Origin: CAUZWH01 sp965224275
GTDB taxonomy: Bacteria; Pseudomonadota; Alphaproteobacteria; SHVV01
Direction of reading: 5' to 3'
DNA length: 64,000 nucleotides
Assembly: GCA_965224275.1 (NCBI GenBank)
Contig: CBDCYR010000005.1
Location: forward strand, 62,001 to 126,000
Part shown: positions 1-8,820 of the stretch, piece by piece
How the letters are laid out: each line of letters begins with the position of its first letter
Position numbering within the stretch: the stretch's first letter is position 1
Notes under the pieces: model-generated
Seen by the model: the letters and a program-made list of their open reading frames with translations, nothing else
What the model was told of the DNA's origin: nothing
Databases searched by the model: none
Translations under genes and position numbers: made by a program

Positions 1-153
1 GAGCGGTTTTCGATCGGCCAATCGAAAACCAAACTTTTCGTGCTCCGTGCCGATTCGCCAATCCTCGGCCGGCTTATTGCCGGTCGCAAAGTGTTCGACG
101 AGTTGTTGGTGGTTCGCAACAAGATCGGCCGGCGACGCACCGGTATTCGCCAT
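1..153 (-). CDS. gshA: glutamate-cysteine ligase, N-terminal fragment
   Basis: This gene runs off the left edge; only about 51 residues are visible. The ATG at 153 is preceded by GAGGT at good spacing, which decides the start although the frame stays open further upstream. Residues 31-43 read DWRIGTEHEKFGF, the conserved N-terminal signature of the alphaproteobacterial/plant-type glutamate-cysteine ligase that makes gamma-glutamylcysteine, the first step of glutathione synthesis. It lies downstream of rsmE on the same strand, a common alphaproteobacterial arrangement, so the two are probably co-transcribed. The catalytic core is outside the window, so integrity cannot be judged. Confidence 0.85.
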   Translation of the reverse strand, partial: MANTGASPADLVANHQQLVEHFATGNKPAEDWRIGTEHEKFGFRLADRKPL

Positions 154-250
154 CAATACCTCAAACTTGTCCGGTTTCTTACTTAGGGTAAGGCCGGCTC
201 GGCGACAAGGTCGTTTTCTTACCCGCCTACCCACAGTCGCACTTTTAGCG

Positions 251-1009
251 TTATTGGTTACGCCAATCCCCGGCGACGGCTTGCCACAGGCTGATTGCCG
301 CAACCGCAGCCGTATCAACACGCAGGATCCGAGGTCCCAATTTGACAGGGATCACGAAGGGCTGGCGCCGAAGTTTGTCGACCTCATCGCCCGAAAACCC
401 ACCCTCAGGGCCTATCAATAGGCCCCAGGCGCTCGTGTCATTTTGGCCGACCTGATCGCGCACAGCATCGATCAGCGGACGTGCCGCACGAGTTTCATCG
501 CAGAAAACAAGACATCGACGCGGCGGCCAGGTATCGAGCAAATGATCAAGCTTTTGCGTGGTATGGAGCGCGGGAACCGATAACCGACCGCATTGCTCGG
601 CCGCTTCAACGGCAGTCGCACGCAGCCGGTCGATATTGACGCGGGCGACCGCCGTGTGCTGCGTGACCACCGGAACGATTGCGGCAACACCGAGTTCGGT
701 TGCCTTCTCGACAACCGTTTTCATGCGCGCGCTTTTGATCGGCGCCTGAACCAACCACAGATCAGGTCCACCATCCTGCTCGCGCGTGCAGGAGTCGAGG
801 CTCAGGCTAACGCGCCCCTTGCGACTGCCGGTGATGGTTGCACGCCATTCGCCGTCGTACCCGTTGAACAAGTTCACGGAGTCACCGACGTCCAATCGCA
901 TGACGTTCGCCAGGTAGTGCGCCTGCGGTTTATCGAGTTCGACCGTTGCGCCGGCCGTCAGTTCACCATCAACGAACAGGCGCACGGTGGATGTGGGGTG
1001 CCGCGACAC
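251..1009 (-). CDS. rsmE: 16S rRNA (uracil1498-N3)-methyltransferase RsmE
   Basis: The 252-residue product matches the usual length of RsmE, a SPOUT-fold methyltransferase that methylates U1498 of 16S rRNA in assembled small subunits using S-adenosylmethionine. An N-terminal PUA-like part (LDKPQAHYLANVMRL near residue 25) is followed by the SPOUT knot: LIGPEGGFSGDE near 200 and LGPRILRVDTA near 225 form the cofactor-binding loop. It is divergent from ubiA and leads into gshA after about 100 bases. Nothing looks damaged. Confidence 0.95.
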   Translation of the reverse strand: MSRHPTSTVRLFVDGELTAGATVELDKPQAHYLANVMRLDVGDSVNLFNGYDGEWRATITGSRKGRVSLSLDSCTREQDGGPDLWLVQAPIKSARMKTVVEKATELGVAAIVPVVTQHTAVARVNIDRLRATAVEAAEQCGRLSVPALHTTQKLDHLLDTWPPRRCLVFCDETRAARPLIDAVRDQVGQNDTSAWGLLIGPEGGFSGDEVDKLRRQPFVIPVKLGPRILRVDTAAVAAISLWQAVAGDWRNQ

Positions 1010-1071
1010 TGGAAGACCTTTTATCAGGCGCGCCCTTGAGCGCCAGGTCGTTACGCGATATCACGAGGCCT

Positions 1072-2058
1072 ATGTCGGAGGCGACCCCTTTCGTCACCGG
1101 CGATATGCCGGCCAATCACTGGGTTGATCGATGGATCCCCCGGCCAGCGCGCCCTTATCTGAAGCTCATGCGCATCGACCGGCCGATCGGCACCTGGTTA
1201 TTGCTGTGGCCGTGCTGGTGGTGCATTGCACTGGCCGCCAACCACGCCCTTCCCGCAAGCGCGGGCGGCAGCATCCCGGGCTGGGCGCCAACCGGCTTGT
1301 GGGCCGGTGGTTGGCCTGATCCGGTCTTGTTCGTGATGTTCGGGATCGGCGCGTTGCTCACCCGCGGTGCCGGCTGCACGTTCAACGACATCCTCGATCG
1401 CGACCTCGACGCGGTCGTCGAGCGAACACGCTCGCGTCCGATCCCCGCCGGCCAGGTTACGGTTACCCGAGCCGCTATCTTGATGGTCGCACTATGGATC
1501 GTCGCGGCCGCTATCTTGCTGGGCTTCAATCAATTTGCGTTGTGGGTTGGGATTGCTTCGCTGATCCCAGCTTTTGTCTATCCGTTCTCCAAGCGATTCA
1601 CGCATTGGCCGCAGTTTTTTCTCGGCCTCGCTTTCAATTGGGGAGCGCTCCTGGGCTGGGCCGCGGTGACAGGCGCCCTAAGTTGGGTGGCGTTTATCCT
1701 TTACGTCGCCGGCATCTCGTGGACGCTCGCTTACGACACCATCTACGCCCACCAGGATCGTGAGGGTGACGCGTTGTTCGGCATGAAATCGACGGCCCTG
1801 TTGCTCGGCGATCGAACACGGCCCTGGTTGATCGGATTTTTTGCCGTCACGGTTGGTGGGATTGCAGTCGCTGGCTGGCTGGCTGGCTTAGGGTGGCCGT
1901 TCTACCTCGGCCTCATGGTCGCTGCGGGCCATGCAACTTGGCAGGTGCGCGGCGTGCGCTTCGATGATCCTGCCAATTGCTTGGCGATGTTCAAATCAAA
2001 CAAATGGTTCGGCTGGATCGTATTCGCCAGCATCGTTGCCGGCAGCGTCGCCGCCTAA
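1072..2058 (+). CDS. ubiA: 4-hydroxybenzoate polyprenyltransferase UbiA
   Basis: This is an integral membrane prenyltransferase that attaches the polyprenyl tail to 4-hydroxybenzoate in ubiquinone synthesis. From the ATG at 1072 the product is 328 residues. The first Asp-rich motif NDILDRDLD lies at 105-113 and the second, YDTIYAHQDREGD, at 221-233; both bind the Mg-diphosphate. Hydrophobic segments fill the rest, consistent with about eight to nine membrane helices. The frame is open 126 bases further upstream into the rsmE promoter region, but that extension is not family-like. ubiD lies about 950 bases downstream, so two ubiquinone steps cluster here. The stop overlaps the convergent gene by four bases. 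Confidence 0.95.
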   Translation: MSEATPFVTGDMPANHWVDRWIPRPARPYLKLMRIDRPIGTWLLLWPCWWCIALAANHALPASAGGSIPGWAPTGLWAGGWPDPVLFVMFGIGALLTRGAGCTFNDILDRDLDAVVERTRSRPIPAGQVTVTRAAILMVALWIVAAAILLGFNQFALWVGIASLIPAFVYPFSKRFTHWPQFFLGLAFNWGALLGWAAVTGALSWVAFILYVAGISWTLAYDTIYAHQDREGDALFGMKSTALLLGDRTRPWLIGFFAVTVGGIAVAGWLAGLGWPFYLGLMVAAGHATWQVRGVRFDDPANCLAMFKSNKWFGWIVFASIVAGSVAA

Positions 2059-2894
2059 ACCGGTTCTTGCTCAAAGCCCGGCAAATCGATCCCACAGGCC
2101 CGCTCAACCAGGCGTGCCGTACACGCCCGCCGGAAACCCACATCGGCGATCAATTGCGCTAGGAACGCGTCGCGCGACGACGATTCCGCCAACTCGTCTC
2201 GAACGCGTTGCAAGAGTTCCGCGCCGGTCAATCCTAGGTGTTGGCGCGCGTCAGCCCTCATTGCTGAAAGAGCGACCGGTTGGCCACCAAGCGCGAGAAT
2301 CCCATAGTGCGACACATAAGTTGGTACTTCGGACAGCATCCCACCGCCATCGAGCTGCAACCCTATTCCTGTAAGTCGGCCGAACATGTAGTTGCCCTCG
2401 CGTGCGGGTGGTGGTCCGCACTCGACATCGTTCATCAGTTCGAGCTGATCGGGCGCCAGGTAGAGAACGATCAATCGCACCTTGGTTTCGGAGGACGCGG
2501 CGATCGTCGCCGGGATCGTTCCCCAGCGTGAGAAATGCGGCGAGAAAACGACGTCATGGCCATCGAGATCGCACGCGATCGCAGGAATAACCACTGGGCC
2601 CTTGCCGTACGTGCGCGCGTATTTGCGGCCGATCCCGAACGGCGAGGTATTGGAGCCGTAGGAAAGCACGGGCGTTCGCGCCTCCATTTCTGGCGTATCG
2701 GCTGCGCCGAGTTCGGCCAGGGCATCCGCGGCACGCACGATTCGGTCGCCCATCCGAACCCTGCCGTCGACCAGCGGATCGCGGCCGCAATCGACAATGG
2801 GGAGTGCGCGACCATTGACGAACAGGAATGATTCGTGCGGCGGATCGTAGGGATACTGCGTCGCAAGGTGGAGCTGTTCGGGCGTGACGATCAT
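2055..2894 (-). CDS. uncharacterised protein with a YGSN motif (gamma-glutamylcyclotransferase-like?)
   Basis: A 279-residue soluble protein with no signal peptide or membrane segment. I do not recognise the family with certainty. Around residue 80 it reads VLSYGSNTSP, resembling the YGSN glycine loop of gamma-glutamylcyclotransferase-like folds, followed by segments with conserved-looking glycines and a CGPPPAREGNY stretch near 160. If the resemblance is real it would act on a gamma-glutamyl compound, which would fit gshA nearby, but this is inference. It is convergent with ubiA with a four-base overlap and divergent from ubiD across about 110 bases. Confidence 0.6.
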   Translation of the reverse strand: MIVTPEQLHLATQYPYDPPHESFLFVNGRALPIVDCGRDPLVDGRVRMGDRIVRAADALAELGAADTPEMEARTPVLSYGSNTSPFGIGRKYARTYGKGPVVIPAIACDLDGHDVVFSPHFSRWGTIPATIAASSETKVRLIVLYLAPDQLELMNDVECGPPPAREGNYMFGRLTGIGLQLDGGGMLSEVPTYVSHYGILALGGQPVALSAMRADARQHLGLTGAELLQRVRDELAESSSRDAFLAQLIADVGFRRACTARLVERACGIDLPGFEQEPV

Positions 2895-3008
2895 AACGTG
2901 GGCAAGTTAGTCGGCTAAGGCCGCCTTCGCGAATCCCTATGCTACGAGGCGAGGTGCTCGTAACGGGCCGGCGTATATACTGCAGCCGACCAGTATTCTC
3001 ACAGGCGT

Positions 3009-4520
3009 ATGATGGCCTATACCTCCCTCCGTGATTTCATGGATACGCTCGAGTCCAATGGCGAGCTGGTGCGCGTGCGCGAACCGGTCTCGACCGTACT
3101 CGAAATGACCGAGATCCAAACTCGCCTGCTGGCCGAAGGCGGCCCCGCGGTCTTGTTTGAAAATCCGACGCGCGGCGATGGTACCCATAGTGAGATGCCG
3201 GTTCTGGCCAATTTATTTGGCACTGTCGAGCGCGTCGCCCGCGGCATGGGCCGCGCACCCTCTGGCGTACGAGAGCTCGGTGAAACCCTGGCATTTCTAC
3301 GCCAGCCCGAGCCTCCGAGCGGGATCCGGGATGCCCTGGAAATGGCGCCGCTGGTCAAAACCGCGATGGCGATGCGCCCTAAAACCGTCCGCGGCGGCGC
3401 AGCCTGCCAACAAATCGTGCTGCAGGGCGATGAGATCGATCTTGGCACCCTGCCGGTCCAGACCTGCTGGCCCGGGGAACCCGCACCGCTCATTACCTGG
3501 CCGCTCATCGTTACCAAGGGACCGACCGCGCGCGACGATGCCTTCAATCTCGGCGTCTACCGGCTACAGGTCATCGGTCGCAACCAGACTCTGATGCGCT
3601 GGCTCAAGCACCGGGGCGGCGCCCAGCATCACCGCGAATGGCGGGCGGAGCGGCCCGATCCCCTGCCGGCAGCAGCGGTGATCGGCGCCGACCCCGGCAC
3701 TATCATTGCCGGTGTGACACCAGTGCCGGAGACGCTCTCCGAATACCAATTTGCCGGGCTGTTACGCGGCAAGCGCGTCGAGCTCGTCGATTGCAAAACC
3801 GTGCCTCTGAAAGTACCGGCCGCAGCAGAGATCGTTCTCGAAGGCCACGTCGCACTCGATGATTATCGCGACGAAGGCCCCTACGGCGATCACACCGGCT
3901 ACTACAACGCGGTTGAGCGATTCCCCGTGTTCACCGTGAGTACCATCACGATGCGGCGCGATCCGATTTACCTCTCGACGTTCACCGGACGACCGCCCGA
4001 TGAACCTTCGATCCTCGGCGAGGCGCTCAACGAGTTGTTCGTCCCGCTCCTAATCCAGCAGTTTCCCGAAATTGTCGACTTCTGGCTGCCGCCCGAAGGC
4101 TGTTCCTATCGCATCGCCGTGGTGTCAATCCGCAAGGCCTACCCAGGGCACGCCAAACGGGTGATGATGGCGGTGTGGTCTTATCTCAAGCAATTCATGT
4201 ACACGAAATGGGTGATCGTGGTGGACGACGATATCGACGCCCGCGATTGGAAAGACGTGATGTGGGCGCTGTCGACCCGTATGGATCCAGCCCGCGACAT
4301 TACGGTGGTGGAGGGAACGCCGATCGACTATCTCGATTTTGCCTCACCAGAGTCCGGCCTGGGCAGCAAGATCGGGCTCGATGCCACGAATAAGATCGCG
4401 CCAGAGACGACCCGCACGTGGGGCACCCAGATACGCATGTCAGCCGACATCGTTGAAACGGTGACCGAGAAATGGCCGCAGCTGGGCCTGCCGGGTTCGG
4501 GTCGGCCGATCTGGAAGTAG
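3009..4520 (+). CDS. ubiD: UbiD-family 3-polyprenyl-4-hydroxybenzoate decarboxylase
   Basis: The product is 503 residues (502 if the second of two adjacent ATGs is used), typical of UbiD. UbiD decarboxylates the prenylated 4-hydroxybenzoate ring using prenylated FMN supplied by UbiX, which is not in this window. The N-terminus SLRDFMDTLESNGELVRV is characteristic, and DEGPYGDHTGYYN near residue 290 carries the conserved acid of the active site. The C-terminal half contains TRMDPARD and GSKIGLDATNK, which also match the family. With ubiA upstream a ubiquinone role is more likely than an aromatic-catabolic one. A MITE-like element begins 23 bases after the stop. Confidence 0.92.
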   Translation: MMAYTSLRDFMDTLESNGELVRVREPVSTVLEMTEIQTRLLAEGGPAVLFENPTRGDGTHSEMPVLANLFGTVERVARGMGRAPSGVRELGETLAFLRQPEPPSGIRDALEMAPLVKTAMAMRPKTVRGGAACQQIVLQGDEIDLGTLPVQTCWPGEPAPLITWPLIVTKGPTARDDAFNLGVYRLQVIGRNQTLMRWLKHRGGAQHHREWRAERPDPLPAAAVIGADPGTIIAGVTPVPETLSEYQFAGLLRGKRVELVDCKTVPLKVPAAAEIVLEGHVALDDYRDEGPYGDHTGYYNAVERFPVFTVSTITMRRDPIYLSTFTGRPPDEPSILGEALNELFVPLLIQQFPEIVDFWLPPEGCSYRIAVVSIRKAYPGHAKRVMMAVWSYLKQFMYTKWVIVVDDDIDARDWKDVMWALSTRMDPARDITVVEGTPIDYLDFASPESGLGSKIGLDATNKIAPETTRTWGTQIRMSADIVETVTEKWPQLGLPGSGRPIWK

Positions 4521-4542
4521 CCCGCTCGCGTTCCTACGTGTC

Positions 4543-4835
4543 CTAGTGGATGAAATCCAACATATGGTACCCATACGACGGCTTGCCGAGTTCGCCGGTT
4601 AGGCGCGCGAAGCGTGGCGATGCCCCAAGGGATGGTTGGGCATCGAAAGCTTCGTGTAACGCGGCCGGCGAGCTCGGCAAGCCGCCCTGTGGGTCGCCTA
4701 TCCCGGCCCCTCGGTGCGTCGAAACCCCTCGACGATGCCCAACGGTCCTTTGGGGCATCGCCTGCGGGCTTCCTCCTACCGAGCTACCGGGATACGCGAT
4801 CGTATGGGTACCATATGTTGGATTCCATCCACTAG
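4543..4835. repeat. MITE-like palindromic element, copy 1
   Basis: A 293-base element bounded on both sides by CTAG. Its ends form an inverted repeat of about 37 bases with one mismatch: the left reads CTAGTGGATGAAATCCAACA and the right is its complement with A changed to G. The arm continues with ATATGGTACCCATACGA. Inside, two 28-base segments (4618-4645 and 4733-4760) are inverted copies of each other with about three mismatches, and each is itself a small GATGCCC/GGGCATC hairpin. A second copy lies at 42779-43070. CTAG at both ends suggests a 4-base target duplication. No transposase with these ends is visible. It fills most of the 333-base gap between ubiD and the first IS5 copy, and I see no gene in it. 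Confidence 0.85.
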
Positions 4836-4853
4836 ATACTCGCACCTCTCTTA

Positions 4854-5785
4854 GAGGCCAACCCGAAACTAGTTGAGTGATTTCAGTCGGTTGTGGCTTA
4901 CTCGGTTGTGTCAAAGCAAACGAGGAGGCACAACATGTGGACCGAAATCACTCGCCCGAATTATGAGCGCCGTGGCGGGCGCTACGCAAGCGACCTGACG
5001 GATCGAGAGTGGGCGTTGATCGCGCCGCTCATGCCGCCGCGCAAGAAGATCGGCCGGCCGAGGACGACGGACCTGCGCCATGTCATGGATGCGGTCATGT
5101 ACATGGCCTCGACGGGCTGCCAGTGGGCGATGTTGCCGAACGACTTCCCTCCGCCTTCCACGGTCCAGCGCTATTTCTACGACTGGCGCTCCAACGGCCT
5201 GCTGGAGAGCATCAACCATCACCTGGTCATGGCGGCCCGGGAGCTGGAAGGACGCGAGGCCGGCCCGAGCGCCGGGGTGATCGACAGCCAGAGCGTGAAA
5301 ACCACGGAAAGCGGTGGTGTTCGGGGCTATGACGCGGGCAAGAAGATCAAGGGCCGCAAGCGTCACATCGTCACCGATACACTCGGCCTGCTGGTCGGCC
5401 TGATCGTGCACGCAGCCGATATCCAGGACCGCGACGGCGCGCCCGAGGTCCTCAAATCGATCCGTCATCGCTTCCCCCGGCTGCGTCACCTCTTCGCCGA
5501 CGCCGCCTACGCGGGACCGAAACTCGAGGGCGCCCTTGAGGACATCGGCCGCTGGAAGCTCGAGATCATCAAGCGCTCAGACACCGCCCAGGGCTTCGAG
5601 CTCCTGCCCAGACGATGGGTCGTCGAGAGGACCTTCGCCTGGCTCAACCGATGCCGTCGACTGGCCAAGGATTGGGAGAAATCAATCGCCTCCGCACAGG
5701 CATGGATTCTTGTCGCCAACATCCGACTCCTCACAAGGCGGCTCGCAAGGTACTGTTATCAAACATAGAGTTTCGAGTCGGACTC
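4854..5785 (+). mobile_element. IS5-family insertion sequence (IS1031-like), copy A
   Basis: A 932-base element with imperfect terminal inverted repeats, GAGGCCAACCCGAAACT at the left and the complement of GAGTCCGACTCGAAACT at the right (14 of 17 match). It is flanked by TTA on both sides (4851-4853 and 5786-5788), the TNA target duplication typical of the IS1031 group. The right TTA is also the left TTA of copy B, so the two form a head-to-tail tandem. One complete transposase is encoded. Confidence 0.93.
4935..5768 (+). CDS. IS5-family transposase (copy A)
   Basis: A 277-residue DDE transposase starting at the ATG at 4935 behind GAGGAGG; an upstream in-frame start at 4893 is less likely. 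It has an N-terminal DUF4096-type region (LTDREWALIAPLMPP) and then the catalytic triad: D117 in VIDSQSVK, D189 in LFADAAYAG and E231 in VVERTFAWLNRCRR. All three residues are present in a single uninterrupted frame, so it should be active. Relative to copies B and C it differs at base 5542, giving D203 instead of V. Confidence 0.95.
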   Translation: MWTEITRPNYERRGGRYASDLTDREWALIAPLMPPRKKIGRPRTTDLRHVMDAVMYMASTGCQWAMLPNDFPPPSTVQRYFYDWRSNGLLESINHHLVMAARELEGREAGPSAGVIDSQSVKTTESGGVRGYDAGKKIKGRKRHIVTDTLGLLVGLIVHAADIQDRDGAPEVLKSIRHRFPRLRHLFADAAYAGPKLEGALEDIGRWKLEIIKRSDTAQGFELLPRRWVVERTFAWLNRCRRLAKDWEKSIASAQAWILVANIRLLTRRLARYCYQT

Positions 5786-5788
5786 TTA

Positions 5789-6720
5789 GAGGCCAACCCG
5801 AAACTAGTTGAGTGATTTCAGTCGGTTGTGGCTTACTCGGTTGTGTCAAAGCAAACGAGGAGGCACAACATGTGGACCGAAATCACTCGCCCGAATTATG
5901 AGCGCCGTGGCGGGCGCTACGCAAGCGACCTGACGGATCGAGAGTGGGCGTTGATCGCGCCGCTCATGCCGCCGCGCAAGAAGATCGGCCGGCCGAGGAC
6001 GACGGACCTGCGCCATGTCATGGATGCGGTCATGTACATGGCCTCGACGGGCTGCCAGTGGGCGATGTTGCCGAACGACTTCCCTCCGCCTTCCACGGTC
6101 CAGCGCTATTTCTACGACTGGCGCTCCAACGGCCTGCTGGAGAGCATCAACCATCACCTGGTCATGGCGGCCCGGGAGCTGGAAGGACGCGAGGCCGGCC
6201 CGAGCGCCGGGGTGATCGACAGCCAGAGCGTGAAAACCACGGAAAGCGGTGGTGTTCGGGGCTATGACGCGGGCAAGAAGATCAAGGGCCGCAAGCGTCA
6301 CATCGTCACCGATACACTCGGCCTGCTGGTCGGCCTGATCGTGCACGCAGCCGATATCCAGGACCGCGACGGCGCGCCCGAGGTCCTCAAATCGATCCGT
6401 CATCGCTTCCCCCGGCTGCGTCACCTCTTCGCCGACGCCGCCTACGCGGGACCGAAACTCGAGGGCGCCCTTGAGGTCATCGGCCGCTGGAAGCTCGAGA
6501 TCATCAAGCGCTCAGACACCGCCCAGGGCTTCGAGCTCCTGCCCAGACGATGGGTCGTCGAGAGGACCTTCGCCTGGCTCAACCGATGCCGTCGACTGGC
6601 CAAGGATTGGGAGAAATCAATCGCCTCCGCACAGGCATGGATTCTTGTCGCCAACATCCGACTCCTCACAAGGCGGCTCGCAAGGTACTGTTATCAAACA
6701 TAGAGTTTCGAGTCGGACTC
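5789..6720 (+). mobile_element. IS5-family insertion sequence, copy B (tandem with A)
   Basis: Same length and ends as copy A, flanked by TTA at 5786-5788 and 6721-6723. Its right end lies 20 bases upstream of the cyclase start codon, so any native promoter of that gene has been displaced by roughly 1.9 kb of IS DNA. Confidence 0.93.
5870..6703 (+). CDS. IS5-family transposase (copy B)
   Basis: Identical in translation to copy A except for V instead of D at residue 203. The DDE triad is intact (D117, D189, E231), as is the GAGGAGG ribosome binding site. The near identity indicates very recent duplication or gene conversion. Confidence 0.95.
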   Translation: MWTEITRPNYERRGGRYASDLTDREWALIAPLMPPRKKIGRPRTTDLRHVMDAVMYMASTGCQWAMLPNDFPPPSTVQRYFYDWRSNGLLESINHHLVMAARELEGREAGPSAGVIDSQSVKTTESGGVRGYDAGKKIKGRKRHIVTDTLGLLVGLIVHAADIQDRDGAPEVLKSIRHRFPRLRHLFADAAYAGPKLEGALEVIGRWKLEIIKRSDTAQGFELLPRRWVVERTFAWLNRCRRLAKDWEKSIASAQAWILVANIRLLTRRLARYCYQT

Positions 6721-7614
6721 TTAGCACGAGGCGTACCGCATGGCTGAAGCGATCATGACCCTAGCGGCGAGCCCGCCAACAGTGGAATCGGCACCCCAGC
6801 AACGCGATCGCGTCGAAGAAGCGTTCGATCACGCCGAACATCGGAGCCAGGTGCAGGGCGCCCATGTTCGCGCCGTGGCGGTCGCTATCATCGGCGGCTG
6901 GCTAGTCGTTGAGAACACCACTTGGGCGGTGCTCTACTACGACGTCATCCTGCTGGTATTCGGCATTCTCGGCTATGCACCGGTCCTGCTCCGCGCTCGC
7001 GGCCATTGGCGTGGGTGGCACCGCTACGTGCTGACCGCCCTCGATATGTTGCTGATTGCCTATACGATCCTGATCCCCAATCCCTTTTTCGATGGCATTC
7101 TAGCGGCCGGCCAACAGCTACGTTGGGGCAACGAATCGTACGTTTACATCCTGATCGCGGGGTCGGTATTTTCCTACTCGCCGAAAGCAGTGCTGTGGAC
7201 GGGCGTCATGGGTGCAGTCGGATGGACTCTCGGTTTCCTGTGGATCCTGGACCAGCCCGGCAGCTATCTCGCCGGCGTAACGCTGGATATGATCGCGTGG
7301 CCGGTCGATAAACTGCATGCCTTTGTCGGCGACCCAAACCGGCTCGACGCGATCGTTCACGCCAAAGTGGTGTTGCTTTTCATTCTGGTATCCGCGGTAT
7401 TGGCGATTGCGATGGGCCGTGTCCGGAATCTCGTTCGCCGGCAATCGATCGCTGAACGCGAGCGCGCCAACCTCGCCCGCTACTTCTCGCCCAACATGGT
7501 CGATAAACTCGGGGCTTATATACGAAAGTCACAAAAAGGCGATGTTGAATAGCGCCGTAAAGATGATCCCGAGCACGAATGCAAGGACGAGCATAAGTGC
7601 CATATACCTGCTCA

Positions 7615-8820
7615 CTAGGCGTCCTCGTCCTCAACGACCTTGACCTCAACGACCTTGACCTGGGTGAGCACCGCGCGCGCCAGTTCGTCCGGCGTCGCGT
7701 CGATCTTCACCGGCTCATCAAGTTCAGCCTTGCTCGGCTGGTAGCTGTGGGGCTTGACATGGACGGTTTCGCGCTTGGGCTTCCTGGTCATGGCAGCACC
7801 CGCAGCAAGACGATCGGCACTGCGAGGACGCGGCGCCCTTGCCTCAGAACGTTGAATTTGAGGTGGGGCAAGGCGCTTTATCACTAGCTGCGAAACTGAT
7901 GGCGGTATGTCAGCCTGTTTAGCTTTGAGGTAACCAGCCAGCTTCCCGTTATCGATATATTCCTCTTGCAGCCAACGGCGATATTCTCCTAGGGCCTCAA
8001 GAGGGTAGCAATTCGCGATCTGTGGGTTCGATAGGGATTGGGGGTGATCGTCTGGGTACCGATGCGGAAACTTTGACCTATGACCATACTGGTCCCCAAG
8101 ATCATAATCAGCCCAGTATCGCGCCCAATGCTGTCCAATGGAGATATCGGGCACAACGCTTTCACCAACCGGCGCCCCAGCCATGATCATCTCGTAGATA
8201 ACGGTATGCGCTTCATTGAAAATACTGAAATATCCGCGCGGCGCACTTTGATGGTTTAACTCCACACGTTCGTGCCACTTGCGAAGCGGCTCAGGATTTC
8301 GTCCGGTTGGGTCATAGCCAACTTGGCTATAGATTAGGTCTTGAAGGGCCTTCCCGGCAAGAATGCGAAAGTTGTCACGGGCCGATTCTCGCGTGTTTGC
8401 CGCATCAAACGCGTAGTACTCTAAGACTGCGAGGCACACCACATCTGGAAATGCGTGGACCGTACGGATTCCATCGGTCGTTTCGATGTACGCGGCTGGG
8501 ACGACAATATCGCGTTTCTCAAGTATCTGCCTTATAGCCGCGATACGAGGCTTCGGTGGTTTTTCGTTCCATTCTTGGCTAATGGTCCGAATGTGGAGGT
8601 TTTCAATGCCAACTAGTCGAGCGAGACCACGCCCAGTTAGAAAAGCGGTCCCGCCCTTGAGCACACCCATGCCGACGCCATCAATCTCGGCCTGACGCTC
8701 GACTTTTAGGCTCAATTCACCCTGTCTTGGGTCGAGTTCCTTACGACTGGAAATTGCTGTTAATCTACTGATTTTATTTGATTTCATGCCGAGTTCCTTG
8801 CGCCCGAGGGTCGCTCCCAT
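7615..8820 (-). CDS. passenger protein of the IS1595 element, unknown function
   Basis: A 401-residue soluble protein whose ATG overlaps the transposase stop (TGATG), so translation is probably coupled. A start at residue 12 is also possible. The N-terminal part (residues ~45-170) reads VLKGGTAFLTGRGLARLVGI, then HAFPDVVCLAVLEYYAFDA and ILAGKALQDLIYSQVGYDP. The middle (210-320) has SVVPDISIGQHWARYW and LEALGEYRRWLQEEYI. This layout resembles phage regulatory proteins of the P63C/antirepressor kind and, from memory, BstA-like anti-phage proteins, but I cannot confirm homology. The last ~58 residues, from MTRKPKRETVHVKPHSYQPS, are basic then acidic and look like a separate module fused on. A 15-base tandem duplication near the 3' end gives VKVVEVKVVE. 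The stretch around 8000-8800 is visibly more AT-rich than its neighbours. Confidence 0.7.
   Translation of the reverse strand: MGATLGRKELGMKSNKISRLTAISSRKELDPRQGELSLKVERQAEIDGVGMGVLKGGTAFLTGRGLARLVGIENLHIRTISQEWNEKPPKPRIAAIRQILEKRDIVVPAAYIETTDGIRTVHAFPDVVCLAVLEYYAFDAANTRESARDNFRILAGKALQDLIYSQVGYDPTGRNPEPLRKWHERVELNHQSAPRGYFSIFNEAHTVIYEMIMAGAPVGESVVPDISIGQHWARYWADYDLGDQYGHRSKFPHRYPDDHPQSLSNPQIANCYPLEALGEYRRWLQEEYIDNGKLAGYLKAKQADIPPSVSQLVIKRLAPPQIQRSEARAPRPRSADRLAAGAAMTRKPKRETVHVKPHSYQPSKAELDEPVKIDATPDELARAVLTQVKVVEVKVVEDEDA

Noticed and set aside
47..421. 124-codon plus-strand frame at the left edge
   Set aside because: It overlaps gshA and rsmE on the other strand, both of which have clear motifs.
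4550..4876. Long open frames on both strands through the MITE-like elements (also 42786-43070)
   Set aside because: They translate the terminal repeats and hairpins. The two copies are symmetrical, so both strands are open; nothing resembles a protein family.
4911..5489. 192-codon antisense frame in IS5, repeated at 5846-6424 and 29222-29800
   Set aside because: It is the exact shadow of the transposase and repeats only because the IS repeats. No family-like sequence or start signal.
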